Part shown: one piece after another, positions 43,356 through 52,693 of the stretch
Layout of the letters: each line of letters starts with the position of its first letter
How positions within the stretch are numbered: the stretch's first letter is position 1
NCBI GenBank assembly: GCA_030524055.1
Contig: JAUNHH010000010.1
Location: 1 to 64,000, forward strand
Reading direction: 5' to 3'
Source of the DNA: Actinomycetaceae bacterium
GTDB lineage: Bacteria > Actinomycetota > Actinomycetes > Actinomycetales > Actinomycetaceae
Length of the DNA: 64,000 bases
Translations under genes and position numbers: made by a program
Notes under the pieces: model-generated
The model's database searches: none
What the model was told of the DNA's origin: nothing
The model's input: only the letters and a program-made list of their open reading frames with translations

Positions 43356-43987
43356 AAACCACTGACACCACGGATATTGATCAGGTCGAGCCAGAGCCGA
43401 CTGAGAATCTCACTGCCTGGCAGCGCCGCACTGCCTGGGAAATGGCGATCTCCGGGATTATTGGCCTTGTCGCCTCCTTTGTCCTGTCTATTGAGGCGTG
43501 GGAATTGGCGAAAAATGCGAATGCCACTTTCGGTTGCGATATTTCCTCAGTGCTGTCCTGCTCCACCGTTGCCCGCTCCTGGCAGGCCACCCTGCTGGGA
43601 TTCCCCAATGCCTTCCTCGGCATTCTTTTCGAGTCGGTTGTGCTGACAGTATCAGCGGCATTAATTGGCGGGGTACGTTTTCCACGCTGGTTTATGCTGT
43701 GCACGCAAGCGCTCTATACCATTGGCCTATTTTTCGCCCTCTGGCTATTTAGCCAATCCTATTTAGTGATTCATGTGCTGTGCCCATGGTGCCTGCTGAT
43801 TACTGTGACCACGACATTAGTTTGGGTGGGCTTAACCAGAATCAATATCCGCTATGGTCATATTCCAACGCCGGAGTTTATTCGTTCCATGGTGCGCACA
43901 GGAATGGATTGGGTAGTGACTGGCCTTTTCCTCTTTATTTTGGCTGCCTTGGTCATAGTGGGGTACGGGGCTGATCTGCTGGGGTAA
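43352..43987 (+). CDS. Vitamin K epoxide reductase (VKOR) family membrane protein
   Basis: A 211-residue protein with about five transmembrane helices. The redox centre CPWC is at residues 144-147 and the loop cysteines are C62 and C70 ([11 protein letters not shown]). In actinobacteria VKOR reoxidises a periplasmic DsbA-like protein and passes electrons to menaquinone, driving disulfide formation in secreted proteins. The charged N-terminus ([19 protein letters not shown]) is cytoplasmic. ATG 43352 overlaps the metK stop. The DsbA-like gene at 602 lacks a signal peptide and is not its obvious partner. Confidence 0.9.
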   Translation: MKTTDTTDIDQVEPEPTENLTAWQRRTAWEMAISGIIGLVASFVLSIEAWELAKNANATFGCDISSVLSCSTVARSWQATLLGFPNAFLGILFESVVLTVSAALIGGVRFPRWFMLCTQALYTIGLFFALWLFSQSYLVIHVLCPWCLLITVTTTLVWVGLTRINIRYGHIPTPEFIRSMVRTGMDWVVTGLFLFILAALVIVGYGADLLG

Positions 43988-44037
43988 CGCGGCGGCACGC
44001 AAATGTGGGTGCCTCATGATCCAATAGAGGCGTGACC

Positions 44038-46068
44038 ATGATGCAACACGCTCTACCGGGCCTCGAAGAGCCACCTGCCACTCAGGTGGAGATTGCTCAT
44101 GTCCTGGTCGATACTGATATCCCGCATCTGGATCACATTTTCGATTACTCTATCCCCGCCAAGCTGCTGGATCGCGCTCAGATCGGGCATCTGGTGCAGA
44201 TTCGCTTGGCGGGGAAAAAGTATTCTGGCTGGATTATTGACCGTAGTCGCGGCGCCCCCATGCAACCTCTTCAGCCGCTGCTCTCAGTCGTCTCACGCGC
44301 CCCCGTCCTCGATACTGAACTTTTAGAGGTGGCCCGCACTATTGCGGATCGCTATGTCGCCACCGTCCCGCAGGCGTTAAGTCTGGCGATTCCGCCGCGT
44401 CATGCCTCCACAGAAAAAGACGTCCTAGGCTCCTTTGGTGGCGATGGTCCCTCTTTTCCTCCATTAACGAGGGGCGCGCCCACACCCCAAGACACTACGT
44501 CCTCCTGGAATACCCACCCTGTTGGGCGGGCCCTCTCTGAACGTATTGCCCAGGGACAGACAGTGCGGGCAGTATGGACTGCCTTAAAATCCACCCGCGA
44601 TTCCCAATTGGTTGATCTTGTTGCTTCAACAGTCAAGGCCGGGCGTGGCGCCATTATTATTCTGCCCACTCACCGTGAGGTGGGCGCAATCGCCAATCTG
44701 ATTGAGGGACATCTTGGGATTGAGGTCGCCAGGCAGGGCCACGGAGACAACCCGGCACTGCGGTATCGAATCCACTTAGAAGGTCTTTTAGGACGCACCC
44801 AAATTATTGTGGGGACACGCTCTGCCGTATGGACACCAATGGCAGATCTCGGCCTCATTATCATCTGGGATGATGCTGATGATGTCCTCCGCGAACGTCG
44901 CCACCCCCGTACCGATGCTCTAGAAGTCGCGATGGTGCGTTCTCGCCACCAGAATTCCTCGCTCATTGTGGGCAGTTGGTCGCGCTCTATCCGCGCCCAG
45001 GCTCTTTGCCATTCCGGGTGGGCCGAGGAAATCGTTGCTGACCTAGCCACTCGCCGTGCTCATACGCCTATTGTCCGGGTTTTAGATGAGGTAGACAGCG
45101 ATTGGGAAGGTCCCGGAGGGGCTATGCGTATTAATAGTGCTGGCCTCCGTCTTATTAAAGAGGGCCTCAAAAATGGCCCCGTCCTCGTTCATGTTCCCTA
45201 TGCCGGATATATTCCCGTCGTTGCCTGCGCACGCTGTTATCAACGGGCACGCTGTTTGCAGTGCACCGGGCCGATTGGCCTTGATGAAGCTGGGCAGATG
45301 ACCTGCCAGTGGTGTGGGCGTGATCAAAATGCGTGGCGCTGCCCCCACTGCCACGGCACTGTTTTGCGTGCCCGCCGTATTGGTTCGGTGCGTACCGGTG
45401 AAGAACTGGGCCGGGCCTTCCCTGGAATCCCATTAACTGTGGTTTTGAAAGGGGACCCTCCACAAGATTTATCTTCCCGCCCTCGTCTAGTGATCGCCAC
45501 CCCCGGATGTGAACCCGAAATTGAAGGCGGCTACGCTGCCTGCCTTATTCTCGATGCCTCCGCTATCGCTGGGCGCAGTGAACTTTGGGCACCTGAAGAG
45601 GCCTTACGCCGCTGGTTTGCCGCATTATCCCTGGTCAGGCCTACGGGCTCCGCCCTCGTCAGTGGGGGAGTAGACCCTGTTCTCACCTCAGCGTTAACGC
45701 GATGGGACCCAGCTGACTACGCGCAGCGTGCCTTAGATGAACGCCATGCCCTGGGATATTTCCCTGCGGCCACACTGATTGCTTTTGATGGGCAGCCTCA
45801 CGATATTGCCCAAATTCTGTCCTCCCTTGGACCGCAGGCCCGCGAATGGGAACTCGGCACCGTGCGTTTAACCTCATCTTCTCTTCACCTTGGCGGCGAT
45901 AACACCCTGGATTTTTCTGCTCAACACACTCTGGTGCGCACCATTATGCGAATCCCACGGTCACAAACCACTGACGTTTTAGCCCAATTAAAAGCCATTA
46001 TTCAGGTGCGCTCCTCAAATAAATCCCCGCGAGTGCAGATCCATATCAACCCACCAGAACTTTTCTAA
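44038..46068 (+). CDS. priA: PriA-like primosomal protein lacking helicase motifs
   Basis: A 676-residue protein. The N-terminal 3'-DNA-binding domain (ATQVEIAHVLVDTDIPHLDHIFDYSIPAKL) and the core align with PriA. The Walker A lysine motif is missing (VDLVASTVKAGRGAIIILPTHREV) and the DEEH box reads WDDADD, as is usual for actinobacterial PriA, which is not expected to be an active helicase. Eight cysteines (CARCYQRARCLQC ... CQWC ... CPHC) bind zinc and would recruit primosome partners at restarting forks. ATG 44038 has AGAGG 7 bases upstream; GTG 44032 is an alternative. Two one-mismatch copies of the iterated word lie at 45475 and 45648. Confidence 0.88.
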   Translation: MMQHALPGLEEPPATQVEIAHVLVDTDIPHLDHIFDYSIPAKLLDRAQIGHLVQIRLAGKKYSGWIIDRSRGAPMQPLQPLLSVVSRAPVLDTELLEVARTIADRYVATVPQALSLAIPPRHASTEKDVLGSFGGDGPSFPPLTRGAPTPQDTTSSWNTHPVGRALSERIAQGQTVRAVWTALKSTRDSQLVDLVASTVKAGRGAIIILPTHREVGAIANLIEGHLGIEVARQGHGDNPALRYRIHLEGLLGRTQIIVGTRSAVWTPMADLGLIIIWDDADDVLRERRHPRTDALEVAMVRSRHQNSSLIVGSWSRSIRAQALCHSGWAEEIVADLATRRAHTPIVRVLDEVDSDWEGPGGAMRINSAGLRLIKEGLKNGPVLVHVPYAGYIPVVACARCYQRARCLQCTGPIGLDEAGQMTCQWCGRDQNAWRCPHCHGTVLRARRIGSVRTGEELGRAFPGIPLTVVLKGDPPQDLSSRPRLVIATPGCEPEIEGGYAACLILDASAIAGRSELWAPEEALRRWFAALSLVRPTGSALVSGGVDPVLTSALTRWDPADYAQRALDERHALGYFPAATLIAFDGQPHDIAQILSSLGPQAREWELGTVRLTSSSLHLGGDNTLDFSAQHTLVRTIMRIPRSQTTDVLAQLKAIIQVRSSNKSPRVQIHINPPELF

Positions 46069-46139
46069 TTCCACCACCGACCGCTATTCCACTTTTGCGT
46101 GTGCCCAAAGCGTGACGCGACCCCAGATAGACTACTGGG

Positions 46140-47162
46140 GTGCGTCTGATTTTTGCCGGAACTCCCAGTCCTGCCTTGCCCACTTTTGAGACTCTTCTTG
46201 CCAGCGACCATGACATTGTTGGAGTCATAACCCGTACCCCCGCTAAGGGTGGCCGCGGCCGGAAACTCCAGCCGTCGCCTGTAGCGGCGCGTGCGCAGGA
46301 AGCTCTCGCCGATGGCGCACAATTTGACCTGATTGAAACGGACTCACTGCGTTCTGACGAGGTCCGCGCACACATTTCCTCATTGCAGGCTGACCTCGGC
46401 GTCATTGTGGCTTATGGGGCGCTGGTACCTGCTCCCGTTTTAGAGATCCCCACCCATGGCTGGGTTAATCTGCACTTTTCTGACCTGCCCCGGTGGCGTG
46501 GTGCGGCTCCTGTCCAGTGGGCCATTCGTGAAGGTGACCAGCACACGGCGTCCTGCGTTTTCCAACTCGAAGCGGGCCTGGATACGGGCCCGGTTTTCTC
46601 CCGTGAAGCATTTTCTATTGACCCGACTTCTACGGCAGGGGAGTTGCTTGACTTCTTGGCGCAGGCTGGGGCCGCCCAAGTGCTGGATGTGGTGAATCAG
46701 ATTGCTAGCGGTACTGCCACCGCCACGCCGCAGGTAGAACAGGGCCTGACCCACGCCCGGATGCTCACCCACGCAGATGGGTTCGTTGATTTTTCGGCCC
46801 CTGCCCGCCAAGTCAATCAGATTATTCGCTCAGTCACCCCAAATCCGGGGGCGTGGACGCTGTTGCCTGATGGGCGGCGAATGAAACTCGGCGCTGCAGT
46901 TGTTACTGAAACCCCATCGCCTGGTGTGGGCCGTGTGATTGTGTCAAAGAATGCTGTTGATGTGGGGTGCGCTGATGTGTGCTTGCGTTTGGGGAAGGTG
47001 GCTCCAGCGGGGAAAGGCTGGATGGATGGTGCGGCCTGGGCGCGGGGGGCGCGGCCTGGGGAAGACTTCTGCCTTGGTGGGGCTAATGAAGACGGGGATA
47101 CTGGCAATGCCAGTGCAAGAGAGGGCGCAGAGGCGGTAGCAGGGGAGGGAGCGGCCAAATGA
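46140..47162 (+). CDS. fmt: Methionyl-tRNA formyltransferase
   Basis: A 340-residue enzyme that formylates initiator Met-tRNA using 10-formyl-THF. It shows MRLIFAGTPSPALPTFE, KGGRGRKLQPSPV, the catalytic Asn/His/Asp of GWVNLHFSDLPRWRGAAPVQWAI and GLDTGPVF, and the C-terminal OB domain (VDFSAPARQVNQIIRSVTPNPGAW). The last 25 residues are a Gly/Ala/Glu-rich tail absent from most homologues. GTG 46140 starts the first strand. The end overlaps rsmB by ATGA. Confidence 0.95.
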   Translation: MRLIFAGTPSPALPTFETLLASDHDIVGVITRTPAKGGRGRKLQPSPVAARAQEALADGAQFDLIETDSLRSDEVRAHISSLQADLGVIVAYGALVPAPVLEIPTHGWVNLHFSDLPRWRGAAPVQWAIREGDQHTASCVFQLEAGLDTGPVFSREAFSIDPTSTAGELLDFLAQAGAAQVLDVVNQIASGTATATPQVEQGLTHARMLTHADGFVDFSAPARQVNQIIRSVTPNPGAWTLLPDGRRMKLGAAVVTETPSPGVGRVIVSKNAVDVGCADVCLRLGKVAPAGKGWMDGAAWARGARPGEDFCLGGANEDGDTGNASAREGAEAVAGEGAAK

Positions 47163-48613
47163 CACGAAAATATTCTGACGGGTATCGGCGCCGCACCACT
47201 ATTGACCCAGCACGGCAGATTGCCTTTGAGGTGCTCCATAAAGTCACTACAGAAGATGCTTTCGCCAATATTGCTCTGCCGAAAGCACTGCGTGAAGGCC
47301 GCCAATCAGGACGTATTGATCTGCGCGATGCAGCTTTTGCTTCTGAACTGGTATACGGCACCCTACGTTTCCGTGGTTATCTCGATTGGGTGATCGGGAG
47401 CCATATGGACCGCGCCCTATCCCTGGTTGACCCTATTGTGGTGGATTTGCTGAGGATGGGCGCCCACCAAATCCTCCATATGCGTGTGCCTGACCATGCG
47501 GCGGTGGCGACTACTGTGGATTTAGGCCGCGAGCTCCTTACTGACGGTCCGGCACGTTTTATTAATGCCGTTTTGCGTTCTCTGACGCGGCAAAGTGAAG
47601 AAGAGCGCACTGCCGCCCTTGACGCGATTTCTGATCCCACCAAACGTCTGGCTACACAGTATTCCCATCCGGAATGGATGGTGGAGGCATTTACAGACGC
47701 GCTGCGAGTCCACCGCGGGGCACCCGGAGAAATCGAGGATCTTCTTCAGGCGGATAATGTGGCGCCGATAGTCACCTTGGTGGCCAGGCCCGGTTTAATC
47801 CATCCCGCGGATTTAGCGGATGAGGCTGAGGATATTCTCGCTACGCGCGTCGCACCTGGGGATGTCAGTGAATACGCAGTTCTTTTAGAGTCGGGTGACC
47901 CAGCGGCGTTGCCGTCTATCCGTGAGGGTTTAGCTGGTGCGCAGGATGAAGGCAGTCAACTTGCTGCTCTGATTGCAGCCGAGGCGCCAGTTGAGGGGTC
48001 AGATTCCGCGTGGTTGGACTTATGTGCGGGCCCTGGTGGTAAAGCAGCACTGGTGGCCAGTGTGGGAGCTGGGCGTGGAGCGCATTTGGTGGCTAATGAA
48101 ATGCATCCGCACCGTGCCCGTCTGGTGGAACGCGCCTGCCAGGCACTGGACAATGTGGAGGTTGTTGCCGGTGATGGGCGGACTTTCGGCGGTAAAGGAA
48201 CGTCGTGGCCACTGGCTCATTTTGATCGGGTCATTATTGATGCTCCGTGTTCAGGAATGGGGTCAATGCGGCGCCGCCCAGAATCACGGTGGCGACGCAG
48301 CGTACGCGACTTTGATGATTTGCTCCCGCTGCAACGTGACCTTTTACGCCGTGGCGTGGAGTTAACGCGACCTGGGGGAGTCCTGACCTATGTCACCTGT
48401 TCACCACATGTGGCAGAAACACGCGAGCAGGTGGAGTTTCTTCTTCACGAGGGCGGGGTGGAGCTTCTCGATACGGCCAGTATTGCTGCCACCTGTGCTG
48501 TTGAGCCTTTGCGGGGTGTGGGAACGCCTTTAGGGTCAGGAACAACACTGCAATTATGGGAACATATTGACGGTACTGATCTGATGTTTATTGCTTGCCT
48601 GCGCAAACGTTAA
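47159..48613 (+). CDS. rsmB: 16S rRNA (cytosine967-C5)-methyltransferase
   Basis: A 484-residue Nol1/Nop2/Sun-family enzyme. The N-terminal NusB-like RNA-binding domain (DPARQIAFEVLHKV..., DAAFASELVYGTLRFRGYLDWVI) precedes the SAM-binding domain: WLDLCAGPGGKAALVA, the catalytic cysteines in IDAPCSGMGSMRRRPESRWRR and VTCSPHVAETREQV. HEGGV is encoded by an exact copy of the iterated word. It shares ATGA with fmt, the usual fmt-rsmB pairing. Confidence 0.93.
   Translation: MTRKYSDGYRRRTTIDPARQIAFEVLHKVTTEDAFANIALPKALREGRQSGRIDLRDAAFASELVYGTLRFRGYLDWVIGSHMDRALSLVDPIVVDLLRMGAHQILHMRVPDHAAVATTVDLGRELLTDGPARFINAVLRSLTRQSEEERTAALDAISDPTKRLATQYSHPEWMVEAFTDALRVHRGAPGEIEDLLQADNVAPIVTLVARPGLIHPADLADEAEDILATRVAPGDVSEYAVLLESGDPAALPSIREGLAGAQDEGSQLAALIAAEAPVEGSDSAWLDLCAGPGGKAALVASVGAGRGAHLVANEMHPHRARLVERACQALDNVEVVAGDGRTFGGKGTSWPLAHFDRVIIDAPCSGMGSMRRRPESRWRRSVRDFDDLLPLQRDLLRRGVELTRPGGVLTYVTCSPHVAETREQVEFLLHEGGVELLDTASIAATCAVEPLRGVGTPLGSGTTLQLWEHIDGTDLMFIACLRKR
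48447..48458 (+). repeat. Iterated 12-mer, copy in rsmB
   Basis: Exact plus-strand copy, read as H-E-G-G-V. Confidence 0.85.
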
Positions 48614-48670
48614 ACAGCCTATGACTTTAGGCGTGGCCCGCCAGGGGAGATTCTTACTACGCTTAGACCT

Positions 48671-49333
48671 ATGAAAGCGACTATCTCTCCGTCAATTCTT
48701 AACTGCGATATTGCTGATCTGCGTGGGCAATTAGAGCTGATTAAAGGCGCCGATATTGCCCATGTGGATGTGATGGACAATCACTTCGTACCGAATTTGA
48801 CGTGGGGTTTACCCGTTGTCGAAGCCGTAGTGAAGTCACAGATTCTTCCTGTCGATGCGCACCTGATGATTGAAGACCCTGATCGGTGGGCACCCGGATA
48901 TGCGGAAGTGGGATGCCATTCGGTGACTTTCCACGCTGAAGCGGCCGCTGCTCCTTTACGTCTGGCCCGTGAGCTTCACCGTCTTGGCTCCAAAGTGGGT
49001 TTGGCTTTACGTCCCGCCACCGATATTGCTCCCTTTGTGGATATCCTCAGTGAATTCGACATGATCCTGGTGATGACAGTTGAACCTGGTTTTGGGGGGC
49101 AGGCCTTTATTGAGTCAATGCTGGGCAAAATCCGCCGGACTCGCGAGGCAATTCGCAGCGCCAATCTGGAGGTGTCAATCCAGGTCGATGGGGGAATATC
49201 GCGGGAAACGATTGAGCGCGCTGCCGAAGCAGGCGCCGATAATTTTGTTGCGGGTTCTGCCGTATTCCGCGCTGAGGATGCCCACGCTGAAGTGGAAGTT
49301 TTACGTTCTCTCGCAGCCACACACTGTCACTGA
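48671..49333 (+). CDS. rpe: Ribulose-phosphate 3-epimerase
   Basis: A 220-residue TIM-barrel enzyme of the pentose phosphate pathway. Motifs are [29 protein letters not shown] with catalytic Asp and metal His, [34 protein letters not shown] and IQVDGGIS with the second catalytic Asp. It starts 58 bases after rsmB, a common neighbour. It ends about 95 bases before an FMN riboswitch. Confidence 0.96.
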   Translation: MKATISPSILNCDIADLRGQLELIKGADIAHVDVMDNHFVPNLTWGLPVVEAVVKSQILPVDAHLMIEDPDRWAPGYAEVGCHSVTFHAEAAAAPLRLARELHRLGSKVGLALRPATDIAPFVDILSEFDMILVMTVEPGFGGQAFIESMLGKIRRTREAIRSANLEVSIQVDGGISRETIERAAEAGADNFVAGSAVFRAEDAHAEVEVLRSLAATHCH

Positions 49334-49427
49334 GTGATCTGCGCCGCTGGGATTGAATCTGCGTGAGTCATATCCCAGTAGGCGGGCTGGGGCAGATCCC
49401 ACCTGATCCTCATGGCACAATGGCTGT

Positions 49428-49545
49428 GATGCTCCGGGGTCGGTGAAAGTCCGAACCGGCGGTGATAGTCCGCGACCCGTCCACCTGGACGGTTGAGCCG
49501 GTGGAACTCCGGCACCGACGGTTAAAGTCCGGATGGGAGGAGCAC
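49428..49545 (+). promoter_or_regulatory. FMN riboswitch (RFN element)
   Basis: The conserved RFN sequence is present in order: GGGGTCGGTGAAAGTCCG, AACCGGCGGTGATAGTCC, GCGACCCG, a variable stem (CGTCCACCTGGACG), TTGAGCCGGTGGAACTCCGG, CACCGACGGTTAAAGTCC, GGATGGGAGGAGCAC. The closing helix is TGCTCC with GGAGCA. It controls the following riboflavin-type ABC genes. The stretch after it (49546-49590) can form alternative GC-rich pairings near the GGAAAGGA ribosome site, so control may be translational. Confidence 0.93.
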
Positions 49546-49603
49546 AGGGTAGGCGCTGCTCTGCGCGCATACCCTTGCGCCCCGGGGACGGAAAGGATCC
49601 TCG

Positions 49604-50401
49604 GTGGCCAGGCCTAAAGAGCCTTCACGGCGCGAAGCTTTTCTTGCCCCAGCACTCTTTTTTCTTATTCTCTTCTTCCTGTGGTGGGCAGCTGCCACCT
49701 TTAGTGGAATCGAATCGTGGCGCCTACCCGGCCCAGGTGTAGTTCTTGACCGCGGTATTGCGATTTTGTCTCGGCCCAATACGTGGGCTCGCATTGGCGT
49801 TACTGCAGGGGAGGCGGTTTTAGGCAGTGCTTTAGGTAGTGCCGTTGCCCTTCCACTTGGCTGGTTGATTTACCGTTTCCGGCTAGTTCGCGCTGCCGTT
49901 GAGCCTTTTCTTGGGGCAACGCAAGCCATTCCTTCTATTGCTTTGGCGCCGCTCCTCGTTTTATGGACCGGTTATGGGACCTGGTCTATTGCCACCCTGT
50001 GTGCGCTGATTGTTTTCTTCCCGATTTTGGTGTCCACAGTTTTAGGCTTGCGCCATATTGACGCCGAAGTTCTTGAAGCAGCAGAACTTGATGGCGCTTC
50101 TGGCCTACATATGGTCTTTTTTATGGAAGCACCGCTAGCCTCCCCCTCTATTTTGGCCGGCTTACGCAATGGATTCACCCTGTCAATTACCGGAGCTATT
50201 GTCGGTGAAATGATTATGGGCGGCTCCGGCATTGGGCAATCACTAGAGCAGACTCGAACCAATGTCGATACCGGCGGCACCTTCGTTTTCATTATTATTC
50301 TCTGCCTCATGGCAATGTCGGTATACGTTCTCATTCGCGCAATGGAAAAACGTACCCGGCTCTATACCTCCACCACCCGCACATTAAGGAGTAGTTCATG
50401 A
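49604..50401 (+). CDS. ribX: ABC transporter permease, probable riboflavin uptake (RibX-like)
   Basis: A 265-residue permease with about six transmembrane helices. The binding-protein-dependent loop reads EAAELDGASGLHMVFFMEAPLASPSILAGLRNG, which docks the ATPase. It resembles permeases of the NMT1/THI5 (sulfonate/thiamin-precursor) class. Position directly behind an FMN riboswitch and before a matching binding protein points to a RibXY-type riboflavin system. No ATPase gene is adjacent, so it must share one encoded elsewhere. GTG 49604 follows GGAAAGGA. It overlaps ribY by ATGA. Confidence 0.8.
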   Translation: MARPKEPSRREAFLAPALFFLILFFLWWAAATFSGIESWRLPGPGVVLDRGIAILSRPNTWARIGVTAGEAVLGSALGSAVALPLGWLIYRFRLVRAAVEPFLGATQAIPSIALAPLLVLWTGYGTWSIATLCALIVFFPILVSTVLGLRHIDAEVLEAAELDGASGLHMVFFMEAPLASPSILAGLRNGFTLSITGAIVGEMIMGGSGIGQSLEQTRTNVDTGGTFVFIIILCLMAMSVYVLIRAMEKRTRLYTSTTRTLRSSS

Positions 50402-51456
50402 TTCCCCGCCCTCGTAGGAAGAATTTTTTCCACGCAATTAGTGCAGCCATTGCTGCCACCGCTGCCATTGCCCTCACTGCCTGCACGCCGGGAGGAAACA
50501 CCCCCGCATCAGGGGCGGCGCCCACCTCGGGCAGCACTCAAGGAGGGGCGTCTAGCGTCACTATTGGCCTGACCTATATCCCTAATGTCCAATTCTCTCC
50601 CGTATATGTGGCGAAAAAGGAAGGGATTTACCGCGCAGCTGGAATTGATGCCACTATCCGCCACCATGGCAATAAAGAAGGACTCTTTACAGCTCTTACC
50701 TCCGGCGAAGAAGATGTCGTGGTTGCCTCCGGCGACGAAATGCTTCAAGCCCGTGAAGCTGGCATGGATTTAGTTTCTATTGGCACCTACTATCACACAC
50801 ACCCAGTGGTCACTATTGTCCCCGAGGACTCCACTATCAAAACAATTGCTGACCTAAAAGGTAAGCGCATTGGTGTTCCCGGACAAAGCGGATCGAATTG
50901 GTATTCGCTACTGTCAATGCTGTCCCACGCGGGCCTGACTCAAAATGACGTCACCGTTATTCCCGTTGGCTTTAATCAGCAGGCCGCATTAGCCCAAAAA
51001 GAAGTCGATGCGGCAGTCGGCTTTGTCAATAACGACTTTGTGCAGATGAAACAAGCCGGAATGAAGGTACGGACCCTCGATATTCCTGAAGGCACTATTC
51101 CACTGGTCTCATCGTCCATTATCACCACCCGCAAATGGCTCGACGAAAACCCTGACCAAGCGAAAGCCGTCGTTGACGCAACAGTGTCGGGTATTGATCG
51201 TGTGATTGAGAATCCACAGCACGCCATTGAAGCCACGCAAGAACACGATCCCGCTCTTTCTGGTGATGCCGCAGTCAATGCCCGCGCCGTTTTAGATTCA
51301 ACAATTCCGCTCTGGAAAACCGCTGATGGGAAAACCTCAGGAAAACAGAATCGCGCACTATGGACATCGATGGGTAACTTTTATCTGACAGTTCCCGAAG
51401 TCCTCAACGAAAAACCAGATCTGGAACAGGCCGTCGTTGACGTCGCTTCGCGCTGA
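50398..51456 (+). CDS. ribY: NMT1/THI5-like substrate-binding lipoprotein, probable riboflavin binder (RibY-like)
   Basis: A 352-residue lipoprotein. The signal peptide has a positive start (MIPRPRRKNFFHA) and the lipobox LTAC, with the acylated Cys at about residue 28, followed by a Gly/Ser/Thr-rich spacer. The mature domain has the NMT1/THI5 pattern: VTIGLTYIPNVQFSPVYVAKKEGIY, ALTSGEEDVVVASGDEML, DLKGKRIGVPGQSG and AAVGFVNND. The FMN riboswitch upstream suggests riboflavin as ligand. Codons 2-5 of the gene are an exact copy of the iterated word (ATTCCCCGCCCTCGTAGG), in a frame that gives the signal peptide its arginines. Confidence 0.8.
   Translation: MIPRPRRKNFFHAISAAIAATAAIALTACTPGGNTPASGAAPTSGSTQGGASSVTIGLTYIPNVQFSPVYVAKKEGIYRAAGIDATIRHHGNKEGLFTALTSGEEDVVVASGDEMLQAREAGMDLVSIGTYYHTHPVVTIVPEDSTIKTIADLKGKRIGVPGQSGSNWYSLLSMLSHAGLTQNDVTVIPVGFNQQAALAQKEVDAAVGFVNNDFVQMKQAGMKVRTLDIPEGTIPLVSSSIITTRKWLDENPDQAKAVVDATVSGIDRVIENPQHAIEATQEHDPALSGDAAVNARAVLDSTIPLWKTADGKTSGKQNRALWTSMGNFYLTVPEVLNEKPDLEQAVVDVASR
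50404..50415 (-). repeat. Iterated 12-mer at the start of ribY, unusual frame
   Basis: Exact minus-strand copy, read as P-R-P-R instead of P-A-L-V, contributing the positive residues of the signal peptide. Confidence 0.85.
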
Positions 51457-51474
51457 GACATTCCGTCTTTCGAC

Positions 51475-51505
51475 ACTGGGCGTAGGGGAGTCCCCTGCGC
51501 CCAGT
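51475..51505. terminator. Hairpin between ribY and hisE
   Basis: A 14-bp stem with one wobble pair, ACTGGGCGTAGGGG / CCCCTGCGCCCAGT (51475-51488 and 51492-51505), closes a 3-base loop. No T tract follows, and the hisE start is only 11 bases on, so it may end the rib transcript or fold into the hisE leader. Confidence 0.55.
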
Positions 51506-51516
51506 AAACTTATGGC

Positions 51517-51780
51517 GTGAATAGATTCGAGGAGCTTTTCGCCCAGCTGCAAGACAAGGCCGTTACTCGCCCGGAAGGGTCGGGGACTGTGGCAGAGTTA
51601 GATAAGGGCATCCATTTTATTGGCAAGAAAATTGTCGAGGAAGCCGCCGAAGTATGGATGGCTGCCGAATATGAAAGTGATGAGGATTGCGCGCTGGAAA
51701 TCTCCCAGTTGCTCTACCACCTGCAGGTGCTCATGGTCGCTAAAGGCCTGACCCTGGACGATGTCTACAAGAAGCTCTAA
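51517..51780 (+). CDS. hisE: Phosphoribosyl-ATP pyrophosphohydrolase
   Basis: An 87-residue MazG-superfamily enzyme of the second histidine step. [29 protein letters not shown], then [19 protein letters not shown], then [26 protein letters not shown] hold the E-x-x-E and E-x-x-D-like metal helices. GTG 51517 begins the conserved first helix. hisG follows 10 bases later, the usual actinobacterial hisE-hisG order. Confidence 0.95.
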   Translation: MNRFEELFAQLQDKAVTRPEGSGTVAELDKGIHFIGKKIVEEAAEVWMAAEYESDEDCALEISQLLYHLQVLMVAKGLTLDDVYKKL

Positions 51781-51790
51781 GGATTGCCCC

Positions 51791-52636
51791 GTGTTACGTC
51801 TTGCTGTGCCAAATAAAGGTTCCCTGTCTGAACCCGCCATTACTTTATTGACTGAGGCGGGGTATCGCGCCAAGCGACGGGGGAGGGAACTGGTCCTGAC
51901 CGATCACGAGGGCGGGGTAGAACTCTTTTTCCTGCGGCCCCGCGATATTGCTGTCTATGTGGGGCGCGGTTCTATTCATGCCGGGATTACTGGCCGCGAT
52001 CTTCTTCTCGATGCAGGTACCGAAGCCATTGAATACCGGGCGCTGAACTTTGCTCGTTCTACTTTCCGTTTTGCTGCCCCCGTTGGCACCCTGTCCCGTA
52101 TTGAGGATATTGCTGGCATGCGGGTGGCCGCTTCCTATGACCACCTTGTCCGCAGCTATTTAGAACAGCGTGGTATTGACGCTGAGGTTGTCCACTTAGA
52201 TGGGGCAGTAGAATCCTCGGTACGTCTGGGAGTGGCTGATCTGATTGCTGATGTGGTCGAAACTGGGTCCACACTTAAGGCCGCTGGGCTAGAAGTTTTT
52301 GGCGACCCGATTTTAGAGTCCGAAGCCGTCCTCATTACTCGTGAGGATCTTCGTGAGGACCCGCGTCTAGCTATTGTTGATCGCCGTCTGGAAGGGGTGC
52401 AGCGCGCCCGTTCCTATGTGCTCATTGACTACAACGTCCGCGAAGTGGATCTGGAAGCCACTATTGCCCTGACTCCTGGTTTTGATTCGCCAACTATTAG
52501 TCCGCTAATGGATCCGCAGTGGATGGCAGTTCGTGCCATGGTGCAGGCTGATGGGGTCAATACGGTAATGGATAAACTGCATGATGCTGGCGCACGTGGC
52601 ATTATCGTGACAAATTTGTCAGCGTGCCGTCTCTAA
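51791..52636 (+). CDS. hisG: ATP phosphoribosyltransferase (long form)
   Basis: A 281-residue first enzyme of histidine synthesis, feedback-inhibited by histidine. It shows LRLAVPNKGSLSEPAITLL, FLRPRDIAVYVGRGSIHAGITGRDLL, GMRVAASYDHLVRSYL, ADLIADVVETGSTLKAAGL with the PRPP site, and a C-terminal ACT-like regulatory domain (about 205-281). GTG 51791 has AAGGA 7 bases upstream. HEGGV at about residue 38 is encoded by an exact copy of the iterated word. Confidence 0.96.
   Translation: MLRLAVPNKGSLSEPAITLLTEAGYRAKRRGRELVLTDHEGGVELFFLRPRDIAVYVGRGSIHAGITGRDLLLDAGTEAIEYRALNFARSTFRFAAPVGTLSRIEDIAGMRVAASYDHLVRSYLEQRGIDAEVVHLDGAVESSVRLGVADLIADVVETGSTLKAAGLEVFGDPILESEAVLITREDLREDPRLAIVDRRLEGVQRARSYVLIDYNVREVDLEATIALTPGFDSPTISPLMDPQWMAVRAMVQADGVNTVMDKLHDAGARGIIVTNLSACRL
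51906..51917 (+). repeat. Iterated 12-mer, copy in hisG
   Basis: Exact plus-strand copy, read as H-E-G-G-V. Confidence 0.85.
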
Positions 52637-52693
52637 TAGGAGCATCATTAGCACTGGTGGACGGGTCAAAAATTCTGCGTCAAGGAGGTGGCG

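Noticed and set aside
44032-46068. priA as a decayed pseudogene because its helicase motifs are missing
   Set aside because: Loss of the Walker motifs is typical of actinobacterial PriA, the frame is intact and the zinc cysteines are conserved.
49604-51456. The ABC genes as a thiamin-precursor transporter
   Set aside because: The NMT1/THI5 fold alone would allow it, but the upstream element is clearly an FMN riboswitch and no TPP riboswitch is present.
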